A DNA stretch of 64,000 bases, taken from the NCBI RefSeq assembly GCF_000247695.1, contig NW_004624865.1, positions 4,488,059 to 4,552,058 of the forward strand, written 5' to 3'. The stretch is from Heterocephalus glaber. Taxonomy: Eukaryota > Chordata > Mammalia > Rodentia > Bathyergidae. The notes beneath the pieces were generated by a model that saw nothing but the letters and a program-made list of their open reading frames with translations, did no database searches and was not told the DNA's origin. The number at the start of each line of letters is the position of its first letter. Within the stretch, counting starts at the first letter, position 1. Below are positions 1 to 11,852 of this stretch, one piece after another. Position numbers and translations under genes: made by a program.

Positions 1-41
1 GCGAGGCAGGCGGTGGCACCACTGAGCTAAATCCCCAGCCC
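1..41 (-). mobile_element. ID-type SINE, cut by window edge
   Basis: Antisense 5' half including the A box (CCACTGAGCTAAATCC). It is followed by AATAATTTGTTTTAT, the same target sequence used by the next ID. Confidence 0.9.
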
Positions 42-56
42 AATAATTTGTTTTAT

Positions 57-150
57 GTTTTTTTTGGGTTTTTTTTGGTACCAGGGATCAAACTCGGGTC
101 CTTGCGCTTGCAAGGCAGGCGGCGGAACCACTGAGCTAAATCCCTGGCCC
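57..150 (-). mobile_element. ID-type SINE
   Basis: Full antisense copy with a T-rich tail, flanked by AATAATTTGTTTTAT (42-56) and ATTAATTTGTTTTAT (151-165). Confidence 0.93.
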
Positions 151-2452
151 ATTAATTTGTTTTATATAGTTGGGTGTGCTGGTATTTGGTGCATATATAT
201 TTGTAATTGTTACCTCTTCCTTTTGGCTTGAAATCCACTTTGTCTACAGATAGAATAGCTATCCCTGCTTTTTTCTGAGTTCCTGTCTCATGGAGTATTG
301 TTTTCCATCCTTTGACTTTAGCCCTATGAATTTCTTTTTGAATTAAGTGTGTTTCTTGTATGCAGCATATTGTTGGATCTTGCTTCTTGGTCTATTCTGT
401 CTGTTTCTTTTGATTGGTGAATTGAGACCATTTACATTAATGCTTATAACAGATACAACTGACTTACCCTTGTCATGTTATTTTCCTGTTGTTGATCCCC
501 CCAAACCCATTTAATTACTTGTCTTGCCTGGTAGATTCATTCCGTTGTGGTTCTAGTCCTTGTTATATCTTTCTAGATTGTCCTTCAGAACATTTTGGAG
601 TGCTGGTTTGGTGGTCATGAATTTCTTCAGGTGTTCTTTGTCATGGAAGTATCTTATTTCTCCATCAATTTTGAAAGATAGTTTTACGGGGTATATCAAT
701 CTGGGTTGAAGATTGTTTTCCTATAGGGCTTGAAATACTTCATTCCAAGCTTTCCTTGACTTGAGAGTTTGTGTTGAGACCTCTGCTTTGATTCTGATGG
801 GCTTTCCTTTATATGTGATTTGTTTCTTTTTTCTAACAGCTTTTAATATTCTGTTCTTGTGTTGAATTTCTGGAATCTTGACTATTATATTCCTTGGTGT
901 AGATTTTTTTTTGATTGTGGCTAATTGGAGTTCTATATGCCTCACTTATCTGTATGTCAAATTCTTTTTCCATGCTTGGGAAGTTGTCTGTCATTACTTA
1001 AGTGAGCAGTTTTTTTTTTATGTCATTTTTATGATCTCCTGCTTTTTCATTGACTGATCAGTCTGTTATTCTTCTTTGCATCATCTAGCAGCTACTGGAT
1101 TGATTTTTTTGTGGTCCCTTGCTATTTTTAAGAAAGCTTTCTTTTCATGATTGCTAACCACAATCCTGTCTTCTATATCTGATATTTTGTCCTCACATTG
1201 GTTCCTTCTGCTGCATATACTTTCAATGGAATTTTTAATCTCCTGGATATCTGTTTGAATCTATTTCATGGATTTCATTTCTTTTCTATATTGGCTGTTC
1301 ATGGTTTCCATCATGTTTTCTAAGCTCCTCTATTTAAAAAATTTTTTTTATCTGTATCTGGCCTAGTGTCGCTAAACATGTCTTTCATTATGGTCACCAT
1401 CTGTGTAATTATCTGAGAAATTATTTTTGATTTGATTTTTTTTTTCTAGAGCCTCATTTATCTGCTTTGTTACTTCCACTGTTACCACTTCAGAGAGTCC
1501 AGGTGGGTGGCTTTCAAATTGTTCCACCTCATTGCCCTCTTGGTTTGCTTTTGGTGAGGTGAAAGTCTGGGGTTGCATCTTAAGTGTCTACTTTCTTTTT
1601 GTTGTTTTTTTTTCAGTTTAATTCCTGGGTTGATGCTTGTAAATGCTTATGGCAGGTAGCTTTATTGCCAGCATTTAGAACCATTGTGAAATGGCTACTT
1701 CTCAGGGATGTCTTCCAGGTGTAACTGGCTTTTGGGTTTTAAGTCTGTTGCGTGATCCTACTTCTACAATTTATTAAGGATTAGAAGTTGCTGCCTACTT
1801 GGCCTAGCCCCTGGTTCTTTGACACTGACCTATAGTATTGTTTATGACCCTCTTGGCAGTCTCAGTCTTGGCACACCAGCAAGAACAACTGATTAGAGCA
1901 ATTATGTCACCTTGGCTAAGGTAGTACAACCAGCGGTAACAATAGCATCAAACACAGGTTAGAAAATGACAAACTGTGGTAACTATTAATTTGCCACCTT
2001 TAACCATATGAACTATGTTTGTGGTTATATAACAAAATCTGAAACCATAAAATTCTATACAGTAAATATGCCCTCAATATGGTGATTTTACTCTCAGGGG
2101 AGAAAATTTAAAAGGGGTTGGGGAAAAAAATAGAGAAATAGAAGAAGAGGAAAGAAGAGATTAGAAACCAGGCTGAAGGACAAAGGAAGCTTACATGAAT
2201 TTCTGGAAATTGGTGAAGAAGACAAGAGGGAAAAAGAGAAGGAAGAAATAAAAATAAGAAAAGAACAACAACAAGAAAACTAGAAGCAGTGTTCATGCTC
2301 TTATAAAAATGAGAACAAACAATGAAGAAAAAGAAAAGAAACACAACAAGAAAAGAAAAGAAAAAAAAAATCCACTTCGGGATGTGTCTTCTGCTGTCAC
2401 TGGTAGACAGCATGGGCAGACAGAGCCCAGATCCATGTTGCTTAATCCCAGC

Positions 2453-2468
2453 AAGTCAGACATAGATT
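2453..2468. repeat. Target-site duplication, left of L1 2469-3620
   Basis: AAGTCAGACATAGATT, identical to 3621-3636. Confidence 0.92.
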
Positions 2469-3620
2469 TTCTTTTTTGTATTAAATTCTTTTATTGGTAC
2501 ATTGTAGGTATACAACACAATTACATTTCTCATTGGGAATTGTACCTTTATATAATGCATCTTGGTTCTTATTTTTTCCCCATTCCTAGCCCTCCCTTCA
2601 CGCCCTCCACCCTTCCCTATTTACAAAGACTCTATTTCCATTTTTTCCATTTCTCAGCATTTTTCCTTTCCCTTCTTTCCTTTCCCCTGCCCCTCCCACC
2701 AGCCCTACCCCTTTGGACCTTTTCTTCCTATTTTACATTATCGATTATTCATTCTAATCATTGGTACATTTTGGGTATACAATATAATGACATTCATCAT
2801 TGGAAATTTGCACCTTTACATAGTCTCTCTTGGTTCTTGTTTTTCACCCTTGCCCAGCCCTCCCTTCAACCCCTCCAGCCCTCCCTATTTACAAAAATTT
2901 TGTTCCTATTTTTCCATTTTCTCATATTAATCCCATTCCTTTCTATCCTTTCCCCTAGCCCTCCCACTTCCTTCCCCTTTGCCCCTTTTCTTCCTATTTC
3001 ACATGACCTATTATACATTTAGTCCTTATTTACACTTTCAGTTTCTCACAGCAGAGAAACTATTTGGTATTTACACATCTGTGTCCTATTTATTTCACTT
3101 AAGAGTATTGCCTCAGTGTGCATCCACTTAGCTATAAATGTCCCTAATTTCTCATTTTTTATGGCTGAGTAGTACTCCATTTTTTTAAAAAAGCCACATT
3201 TTCTTTATCCAGTCTGCAGGTGATGGGCATTTGGGCTGTTTCCAAGTTTTAGCTATTACAAACTGCGCTGCTATGAACATGGGTGCACATATATCACTGT
3301 GGTATGATTCTTTTAATTCTTTGGGGAAGATCCCCAGCAGTGGAATAGCTGGGTCAAATGGGATTTCCAGTCCTAGTTCTTTGAGGTATCTCCATACTGA
3401 TTTCCACAGTGCTTGCACCAGTCTACACTCCCACCAGCAGTGGAGCAGGGTTCCTCTTTCCCCACAGCCCTGCCAGCATTTGTTATTGGTTGATTTCATG
3501 ATAGCAGCCATTCTTTCTGGAGTGAAGTGAAATCTCAGCGTTGTTTTCATTTGCATCTCTCGAATGACCAGTGACGTTGAACATTTTTTCATGTATTTAT
3601 TTGCTATTTCTACTTCTTTG
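2469..3620 (-). mobile_element. 5'-truncated L1 (ORF2 C-terminus plus 3' UTR)
   Basis: 1152 bp between perfect 16-bp duplications AAGTCAGACATAGATT at 2453-2468 and 3621-3636. Minus-strand codons from about 3630 to 3185 give the ORF2p C-terminus: IREMQMKTTLRFHFTPERMA, the cysteine-rich CWQGCGERGTLLHCWWEC and LFIAAQFVIAKTW-like residues. The 3' UTR (2469-3030) contains the C/T-rich (sense polypurine) module twice. Perfect duplications and a long open reading stretch mark it as one of the younger L1 insertions here. Confidence 0.9.
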
Positions 3621-3636
3621 AAGTCAGACATAGATT
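3621..3636. repeat. Target-site duplication, right of L1 2469-3620
   Basis: AAGTCAGACATAGATT, identical to 2453-2468. Confidence 0.92.
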
Positions 3637-3722
3637 AATGGCCAGTCAGTGGATAATCCCACCAAACCTGTACCTTTAGTTTCCCTGACGTTCAGGCTGG
3701 TTTCTGGCTGTGAGGCTGGTAC

Positions 3723-3725
<3 letters not shown>

Positions 3726-3759
<34 letters not shown>

Positions 3760-3832
3760 AGTACCAGGGATCGAACTCAGGACCTTGCACTTGCAAGGCA
3801 GGCGTGGTGCCACTGAACTAAATCCCTGGCCC
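3726..3832 (-). mobile_element. ID-type SINE with 32-T tail
   Basis: Uninterrupted 32-T run (3726-3757) and an older-type body (GGCAGGCGTGGTGCCACTG). Duplications CTGGTACCCATT (3716-3727, overlapping the first tail bases) and CTGGTTCCCATT (3833-3844). Confidence 0.93.
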
Positions 3833-4408
3833 CTGGTTCCCATTGTTTTCAATCTGAAATACTCCATGTGCCTCCTGCTGGCTTCAACTTGCTCCTTGAC
3901 CTCTTGCCCATTTGCACTTGGTTCCACCTTGACACTGGGAGCCGCTAGATGGAGCCAGCCTGCAGCTGCTTTGAGTTCCAAGCTCAGTCAGTCCCTCTCC
4001 AAGATGGCTACCAACCAATGCCCTCTCCTGGGGGACGCCCGAACCTGAATAACTCACCAGTCACTGCAGTCTGCTCTGTCCACTGCTGCATTCCACTGGT
4101 GCGTTTCTCCGTGGAGGCCTCTGGGGTCATGCGTAGTCACTGTGAGCCTGCAGGTTCGAGCTGCCACTCCCATGCAGTGAGTCAGGACTCAAGGAGAAAG
4201 TGCTGTTTCCCACCTCCTCCTTCTGCATTGAGGTCTCTCTCCTCACTCCCCACGGGCTTCAGTTCTCACTCCGGCTCCTTGCTGGGTCCCAGGGACCCAC
4301 TTCCCTTCTCCTTTCCGCATATTGCTACATTTCAGGGCCTGGACACCAAATCTCAGAGAAGCTGTTTCTCTGCTGTCCACCACTCCACCATCTTCCCAGA
4401 AGTCCCTG

Positions 4409-5060
4409 TTTTTACTTTTGAATAATATTCCATGTACCACAACTTACCTGTTTACCCAGTGAAGGACATATTGTTTGGGTCCAGTTTTTGGCACTTATAA
4501 AGGTGCCATAAGCATTTGTATGCAAGGCTTTTGTATATCATAAGTTTTCAGCTCATTTGAGAAAATACCATAAATGTGAATGTTGGCTCATATGGTAAGA
4601 TTACTTAGTTTTGTAAGAACCTGCCACACTCTTCCATAGTGTCTACCATTTGCACCTGTCAGCAGTGGATGAGGGTTCTGGTTCTTCCACGTCGTTGTTT
4701 GCAGTTGCTATTCTTGGGTTTTTGTTTCTGGATTTTAGCCAATCTAATAGGTATATAGTGGTATTTCATTTAAAAATTGCAGTTCCTTAATGAGGTATGC
4801 ATAATTTGTGAAATATAAATTTTTTTGAATGATAATTTGCGTACAATAATAGCACATATCTTAAATGTACAGTTTGTAAAAAATAAACATACATAACCAC
4901 ACCAAAACCAAGATACAATGGGGAGCACATTTGTCATTGTAGAAGGTTCTTTATTTCCCTTTTTGTCATGCCTATCCCTCATGACCCCTAGCAGCCACTG
5001 ATTATTGCATCTGGTCTGGAAGGAGACATGAAATTTCAGGTCTGAGATAAAGGACTCTGT
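4409..5060 (-). mobile_element. Old L1M 3' region fragments
   Basis: Antisense text typical of an ancient L1 3' end (AATAATATTCCATGTACC, then the series on probing for spread-out flanking text GGTATATAGTGGTATTTC). The second half, with AAATGTACAGTTTGTAAAAA, may be a separate L1M copy in another orientation. Strongly diverged; borders approximate. Confidence 0.55.
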
Positions 5061-5389
5061 TACTCTTTGAATGGTAGCAGCCACCGCACATGCTCAGTTC
5101 CTTGTGCCTCCAGCTTCTTACAGGAGCAGTGCAGAGTCATGGTGGTTTTCAGCACATCCAGCACATTGTGTTGCAGGCAAGGAATCTGTTATTTATAAAG
5201 GGACACAAAGTAAGCAGAGACAAGTCTGCTTTTTGTTACTGTTCTTGAGTTCAAGTTAATTTTACTATAGTAATGAAGCAAACTTGAGTATTAATTACAA
5301 ACGAATATAGAATCGTTAAACCATGAAATGCCTTTATCTAATTCCTTAAAGTCTGCCGTTCCTTCTTATTTTATACTTTCTCCATTTGT

Positions 5390-7053
5390 AATTAATATAG
5401 TCATTGATATATTTGGATTTAAATTTACTGTTTTCATATTTGCTTTTTAAAATTTCTCCCTTATGTTGTACAATTCAATTTCTTCTTTCTTGCATTTGGG
5501 ATTGTTTATTAGTATTTTATCCCTTTCCCTGTTAACTTGCTTATTATACATCCCCTTTCTCTTATTTTGGTGGTTTTCCTATTTTTTTTTAACATACAAC
5601 CTTGCTTTATTAAAGTCTGATGACGTTTGTTCTCCAATTCTTACATTCCTGAATTCTCTTCCTCCCCTCCCGTTCCCCTACCTTCTGTCTCCTCCATCTG
5701 TCTGTCCCTCTCAGTCTCTCTATATTTCTATCTCCATTTTTGAGAGTCTTGCTGTCCTACCTGTGCTGGCCTTGAACTCCTGAGCTCGAGCAATCCTCCT
5801 CCTCCCTCAGCTTCCTGGACAGCTAAACTACAGACATGCACCATCTTGTCTGGCTCAGGATAATGTTTTCTGTCATAATTTTGCAGAAAAGGAAGGTCAG
5901 TTTTTCAGTGGACCATATATGTGTGGTTATATTTCTAGATTCTCTGTTTTATTCCAATGATCTATATGTCTTTCCTTGCACCAACACTGCCTTGATTACT
6001 GTAGCTTTAGAGGAAGTCTTAAAATTAGGTACTAAACGTCTTCCAACACTTGTTTTTCTTTTTCTTTTTACTTTTCTAGGTCCTTTGTACGCCTACATAA
6101 CTTTTAAATTTCAATATCCAATTCTTCACTTATAGCAAGTATACATAGACCTGAATTTTTATATATACTTTGTGTTTTCTAATCCTGCTAAATTCAAATA
6201 CAAGTTCTAGGGGCTCCTAGAGATTTCTTAGCATTTTCTCTGTAGATGATCATTTCTTCTACATATAAAGATTTTGCTTCTACCTTGCCAATCCCATCCT
6301 AATTGTGTCATTTTATTGCCAGACTATTTTGGTTTGGGCCTATGTTTCAAGTTTAATAGATGAAGAGTAGGCATATCTGCCCTTGTTCCCACCTTAGGGA
6401 GAAAGCATTGTATCTTCTCCATTCATATAAGGCATTTTTGCTGGAGGTATGGAGTACGTGTCTTTGATCTGTTGAGAAGGTTCTGTTCTACTCCTAGTCT
6501 CCTGATAGCTTTTACCATGAACAGCTGTAGAATTTAGTTTGATACTTTTTCTCCAACTAGTGACAGGATCATATGGCTTTTTCCTTTCCTCTGTTAAAAT
6601 GATGACTTTTGGGGGTGGATTTTACAATAATGAACCAGCACTGCCATCCCTATAATAAAACTACTTTCTACATACTGCCATATCTGACTTCTAATAATTT
6701 GTTTTGTTAAACAAATTTTTATCTATGTTCATACTTTTTTCTTCAATTATCTTTATCCAGTTTCAGGATTAGCACAATGCTGATTTCCTAAAATGAGGGG
6801 AGAAGTGTTTCTTTTTTTTTCTGCTTTAAATGTTTGGTGTAATTTAATCAGTTAAAATTTATATGAGCCTGGTGTTGTCACATAGGTAGATTTTCAAGCT
6901 AGGAATATACTTTAATAGTTGCTATTCAAATTTTATATTTCCTCCAGAGTTAGTTTCATTAATTTGTCTTCTAAGGTACTTCTTAGAGATTTTTGAAATA
7001 TGCTTTCTGTATTCTTTTAAATTCTGTAAAATCTGTGGTAATGTCTCCTAGAT
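5390..7053 (-). mobile_element. Old antisense L1M, ORF2 region
   Basis: Diverged antisense L1 ORF2 text runs from about 5390 to 7053, with cues such as CCTTGATTACTGTAGCTTTA and TCTCCATTCATATAAGGC. A partial B1-like SINE interrupts it at 5738-5855. No usable reading frame remains. Confidence 0.65.
5738..5855 (-). mobile_element. Partial B1-like SINE
   Basis: GTGCTGGCCTTGAACTCCTG and ACAGACATGCACCATC; diverged and truncated, inside L1M. Confidence 0.68.
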
Positions 7054-7070
7054 CTTGATATTGTAATTTT

Positions 7071-7159
7071 GTTTCTTTTTTTTTTTTGGTACTGGGGATC
7101 AAACTCGGGTCCTTGTGCTTGCGCAGCAGGTGATGAAACCACTGAGCTAAATCCCCCGG
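7071..7159 (-). mobile_element. ID-type SINE, GCGCAGCAGG subfamily
   Basis: Antisense copy with CTTGCGCAGCAGGTGATG. Perfect 17-bp duplications CTTGATATTGTAATTTT at 7054-7070 and 7160-7176. Confidence 0.94.
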
Positions 7160-7189
7160 CTTGATATTGTAATTTTAAAATTGTATAAT

Positions 7190-7455
7190 TGATATTGTGT
7201 AATAGGAAGAAAGGTCTAAAGGAGCAGAGGAAGTGGGAGGGGTAGGGGAAAGGAAAGAAGGGAAAAGCAAATATATGAGAAAAGGAAAAAAATGGAAACA
7301 AAGTCTTTGCAAATAGGGAAGGGTGGAGGGGGTGAAGGGAGGGCAGGGGAAGGAGAAAAAAATAAGAACCAAGATACTCATGTAAAGGTACAAGATCCCA
7401 ATGATGAATGTAACTGTATTGTACACCTAAAATGTACCAATAAACTTAATGGGGG
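7190..7455 (+). mobile_element. L1 3' UTR tail, sense, polypurine type A
   Basis: A 5'-truncated L1 made only of 3' UTR: a G/A-rich tract (GGGTGGAGGGGGTGAAGGGA), then GTAAAGGTACAAGATCCCAA, and an end in AAAATGTACCAATAAACTTA with the AATAAA signal. It aligns with the reverse complement of 15203-15490 and with both modules of 2469-3030. Confidence 0.85.
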
Positions 7456-7459
7456 GGTC

Positions 7460-8224
7460 AGTTTTATTACCTGGTGGCCCAGGAGAAAAAAAGGATTTAT
7501 AAAATAAGATACTACTGATTTGACCACTTTGTAGAAGCCATACCATTTCTAGATTTTTTGATTGTACTTTTTTTAAAGTACAAACTAGTCAGTTATATTT
7601 TATAACAGTGTAATCAAAACCATTGTGGTAGTTTTTCAAGGAAATGTGGTAATAAAATATCAGAGACCTTGGTTATAGTTGTCTCTTGGATCACACCTTT
7701 TACTTTATTTGAATGCATTTCACAACATTCTCTTTCCCCTAAGAAAATTTACTTTCTCTGTGTGCTTATGTTTCCACAACATGTGATAGTTAATTCTTGT
7801 CTGTCTGTATGCAAGTTGTTGCTGCCATATTTTACCCGTGATATTGGAGGGCCTTTTCTTGCAGTATTAGCTGGTTGCAGTATTACGGCTTTGATCACTA
7901 AGCTCTTCAGAGTGAAGGTATTATTAGCTCCTTCATTTATGCTGCAGACAGAGTTGTTCAGATATTCTTGCCTGTCAACTTAATAGTGAAGTTATTTTTC
8001 TGATTTCAGTATTTCTTTGTTTTGATTAAGTGAACATATTTTTTAATTGTATCTCAAATTTTTCCTGTTAGGAGAATTTTATGTACAGTCATTCAGTGAG
8101 TTTGTGTTTATTTGGCAAACATTGCATTCCAAGCCCAGGATTAGGCCTTGGAGCTGTAGCAGTGAAGAAAAAAGAAAAATCTCCAGCCTGTTAATTTGCT
8201 TTTTAATTGGGAGCTAGGTAATAC
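7460..8224. other. Unique intron 1
   Basis: A/T-rich sequence between a sense L1 tail and an old repeat. I see no gene, splice-flanked conserved block or identifiable repeat. Confidence 0.5.
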
Positions 8225-8440
8225 TTAGCTTAATTGTGTATAAGATAGGAATAAATGATGAGAAAGAAAATAAAACAGAGAAGAGCACATGAAGCATAGT
8301 GTTAAGTTTAGACAGCAGAGTCTTCCTGAAGAGGTGACTTTTAAGTGAAGATGTTACTGACGGAGGAGGAGAGGTAGGCCGTGTACACAGCAGGCTGTGA
8401 GCCTTCCACACCGAGGTGAAAGGCAAATCTGAAGCCTCTC
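8225..8440 (+). repeat. Ancient interspersed repeat, copy 1
   Basis: AAGAAAATAAAACAGAGAAG and TCTTCCTGAAGAGGTGACTT resemble 42080-42300. This is a known-looking mammalian repeat whose family I cannot name with confidence. Confidence 0.5.
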
Positions 8441-8577
8441 AGTCCACAACTTGCCTGGTGTAGGTTTTTTTTTTTTTTAAAAAAAGCTTTTTATTTTGAA
8501 ACAATTTTTGAAAACAATTTTATATACATGTTACATAAGGACTCTATTCAAGTGTTGTCAGTAGTCTAAATAATTTC

Positions 8578-8719
8578 TTTTTTTCTTGGTTGTTTGAGAC
8601 AGGGTCTCACTATGTACTGATATTCACTGTGTAGCCCAGCATGGCCTGGAAGTCACCATGATCCCCCTGCCTCAGCCTCCTGAGTCCTTGGATGACAGGT
8701 GTGCGCCACCACACTTATC
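8578..8719 (-). mobile_element. B1 SINE
   Basis: GAGACAGGGTCTCACTATGT and a 5' end ACAGGTGTGCGCCACCACAC. CTAAATAATT on both sides (8566 and 8720). Confidence 0.9.
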
Positions 8720-8729
8720 CTAAATAATT

Positions 8730-11280
8730 ATTTCATAGAAAAAGGATCTAATCCAGGATTATGTGTTTCATCTTGCTGTCATATCTTTGTAATCTCCTTT
8801 TATCTGGTACTGCTCTGGAAGGTCCTTTTTGGAACTTCATGCTTTTGACATTTTTGAAGGTTATAAGCCATTAGCCCTGGATTTGGATTTGTCTGGTGTT
8901 TCCTGATGATTACAATCAGGATATGCATTTTTGGCTGGAGTATCACAGAAAAGTTGTTTTTTTTTTGTTTGTTTTGTTTTTATGTTGTGTTCTTAATCCT
9001 GTTGGATGGCATATGGTTTATCCCATTGTTGGTAGTGTTATCTTTGATCATTTGATTAATGATACCTATCAGGTTTTTAAGTTACTTGTTTCTCTTCTTT
9101 GTAGTTATATTTTTGGAGAAATCTTGAGACTGTGTAAAATCATGTTCCTTTTGCTACTTGTACCTATTAGTTTTACCTTCCATTGATGTTTCCCACCATG
9201 GAGATTCTGAGCAGAGGTCATCTGCTGTGCTCCCTTGAAAGTGCTCCAGGGGAGTATGAGGGCAAGGCTGGGAACCAGAGGCTCGATAACAGGTGATGCA
9301 TTAATTCCAGCAAATGATGGTGGTGTGTAAGGGTGGGGGAAATGGTGGGATTCTGCATTCGTTTTGAAGACAGCGCAAGGAAGATCTGTGTTTGCAAACA
9401 AGTTAAGCCTGATGCCCACCCTGTTAGCTGAGTATTTGGAAGGATGGAATTGCCACTGAGATGTGGAAGACAAAGAGAAAGTGGTTGTGGGGGAGGAGGG
9501 AGAGCGAAGTTTTGGACTTGGGAGACTTGAGTAGTGAATTCAGGATTTGGGTAGGGTAGAGATAATGAGTTCAGAAGCTATCAGCGTATGATGGTACAGT
9601 ATTTAAAGGCACAAGACAAGATGAGTTTTGTGGAACAGTGGGTTGGGAAGAAGACCAAGGACAGAGAAGAAAACCAGTAAAGGAGACTGAAAGAGGGCAG
9701 CCAGAAAGTTACACGGAAAACCATGCATTTTCATCAAAGCCAGGTAAAGCAGGTCTTTAAAGAAGTAGACAGTGAGGGACTGTCCAAAAGTGTTTGTAGG
9801 TCACACAGATGTGAACTGAGATGTGACCTCTGGATTAGCAATGTGTAGGTCATTGATGAGCTTGAGAAGAACAATTTAGTTATTGTAGTAGTTGGCTGCA
9901 AGGGAGAACTGAGCAGAATGAGTACTGAAGACACTAGGAGGGGAAGAGCTAAAGACAGGTAGTGTAGGTATCTCATTCAAGGGATTTGACTAGAGGAAAG
10001 GGAGGGAGGGAGGGATGAAGAGATAGTATAATGGCCAACAGGTAGAAAGAATTGCTATAGTGTTGTTAGTGGGTGCGAGAGAATGGGAGACACGATGCAT
10101 AGGAGGAAGGATGGGCTGTAACCAGGGCTACATACATCATAATTCAGGAAAGAAAGTACAATATATGGGCACAGATGGAGGATCGTGGGTGGATTTGGTA
10201 AAAAGGGCAGAGTTAGCTCCAGAGAGCACCGGCTGACTGGGGGTATGGTTTTTCCAGGAGAGTGTGCTCACGAGAGAGGAGCATGGGTTATGTGGAGGGC
10301 AGTGGCTGTGATGCTTAGCTGTGGATTTTAAGTTGTGGAAAGAGGACAATGGTAATGAGAATGGAAGAGAGGAAGAATGATAGGATCTGGACTGAAGGCC
10401 CCTGTTGGATCAAAAGATTGCTGGACTGAGGTGTTAGAGAGTGCTGGAAAGATAGGAAATAGTCAAAGGCCAGGATGTTTGAGATTATGGAGGTGTTAAT
10501 GGTGATGTATGGTATGGTAATGATAAGATTAAGGAAGCCACAGGCTGAGTGTCTGGGATATTGGGAAAAATCTGCAAATATAATGCTATCACCAAGTGTT
10601 GCAGAGAGTGACCTGACCATAAACAAGGAGCCAGAGTGTTTATAGACACGGAGGGTCGGAGGGTTGTGAGCCCAGGGTGTGTGAGTGTATGAGATAGATG
10701 ACTTAAGAAGTGGCAGTGAGTCCCAATGATATGATTCAGAGCTCAGAGTGTTCAGGAAGGAAGGAGGAAGAGTGTTCTGCGAGGCCCCAAGGAGCACGGG
10801 GAACACCTACCCACCTACGGCACCCATTGCTTGATGGATTGGAGAGCCTAGCCCCATCATCAGGGGCAGCATGGTTTCAGCTAGAGCATGAAGGTGAAGG
10901 TGGTTGTAAGGTTTAGGATGACTGAATGATGTATTTGTGTGAATAATACTAACATATATGCCTACTTTCTTGCCTTGACCCTTGGTGATTGTCCCACCAG
11001 ACCTCTTGTTGGTGTCTGATTTAACATTTGAGGAAAGACTGTGTAAAGTATTGGGATTTAAACGTTAGAGGAATCAAAATGGAGTTCAAAGGATTCTGGA
11101 TGTAAGGAATTGACAGCTGTTAAGACTTAATAAGCAGTGTCCAAATATAACTACATTATAGTAAGTACAATGACATTTTCCTTGAATGTGCAACATGTGG
11201 AAGTTCACAATAGGGAAGAGGTCATGGAGGTTCACGATGAAAAATTTCATGGAAGTAAGTCTCATTCAAGCTCATCTTTC
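8730..11280. other. Unique or anciently repetitive intron 1
   Basis: Purine-rich on the plus strand between 9200 and 10900 (many GGAGAGAAG-like runs). It may hold deeply eroded repeats. No coding signature; open frames on the minus strand are composition artefacts of the C/T-rich strand. Confidence 0.5.
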
Positions 11281-11297
11281 AAGAATAGGCAGTGTTA

Positions 11298-11377
11298 GGG
11301 CCGGGGATTTAGCACAGTGGTGCCATCGCCTGCCTCACAAGTGCAAGGTCCTGAGTTTGATCCCGGTACCCCCAAAA
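11298..11377 (+). mobile_element. ID-type SINE, sense
   Basis: Starts GGGCCGGGGATTTAGC. Duplications AAGAATAGGCAGTGTT and AAGAATAGACGCTGTT at 11281 and 11378. Confidence 0.92.
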
Positions 11378-11562
11378 AAGAATAGACGCTGTTTGGATGA
11401 GCAGAGATGACTGAAGAACGTTTCTTTGCTCAGCGCTCAGTCATGGCATGCAGCTTCCTCTCAGCGAACAAGTGTTGCGTGTTCCTCGGGGAGAGACTGC
11501 TGTGAGCTCAGTGATGGGAACAGAGAAGGCAGCGTGAAGGGCAGAAGTCCAGCTGGCCTGGG

Positions 11563-11852
11563 CCAGTGCTGTCCAATAAGTAAATACTGGGAGCCCTCTG
11601 CGTAGCTTCTGCTTTCTGGTAGCCTCATTTGAAAAAGTAGAAACAGGTGGAATGATTTTCAATAATGTATTTCATTCAAATGAATATTATCATTTTCACA
11701 TGTAATCAAGATTTTCACACATGAAGGAGGTCTCTTACACTCTTGGCTCTGGACCCTGGTGTGTATTTTATATGCATAAAGTACCTTAGTTCAGACCAGC
11801 TGCATTTCAAGCCACCTGGCTGATGGCTTCCGTGCTGGATACTACAATGCAG
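11563..11852 (+). mobile_element. Old non-autonomous DNA transposon relic (hAT type)
   Basis: Starts CAGTGCTGTCCAATAAG, a familiar mammalian hAT-type terminus. AAACAGGTGGAATGATTTTC and GGTGTGTATTTTATATGC in the interior fit that family, and it ends near GTGCTGGATACTACAATGCA. Terminal repeats are eroded; I do not give a subfamily name. Confidence 0.58.

Larger units (their letters stand above)
165..4408 (-). mobile_element. Antisense L1/HAL1-type element with 5' UTR and ORF1
   Basis: Read on the minus strand from about 4408. A 5' UTR-like stretch (4408 to about 1580, interrupted by a younger L1 at 2469-3620 and an ID at 3726-3832) is followed by an ORF1 start near 1578. The C-terminal L1 ORF1p domain is at 945-721 (TPRNIIVKIPEIQHKN and KGKPIRIKAEVSTQTL, the RNA-binding C-terminal fold). 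More L1 sequence follows to about 165. ORF1 is broken by stops. Whether this is a full L1 or the ORF1-only HAL1 type cannot be decided. A purine-rich tract at 2100-2375 belongs to the 5' region. Confidence 0.75.

Noticed and set aside
2309..3022. Open frame of 237 codons, the longest on the plus strand
   Set aside because: It runs antisense through the C/T-rich 3' UTR of an L1, giving a Phe/Pro/Ser-rich artefact.
3185..3631. Intact-looking ORF of 148 codons on the minus strand as a host gene
   Set aside because: It is the C-terminus of L1 ORF2p within a 5'-truncated L1.
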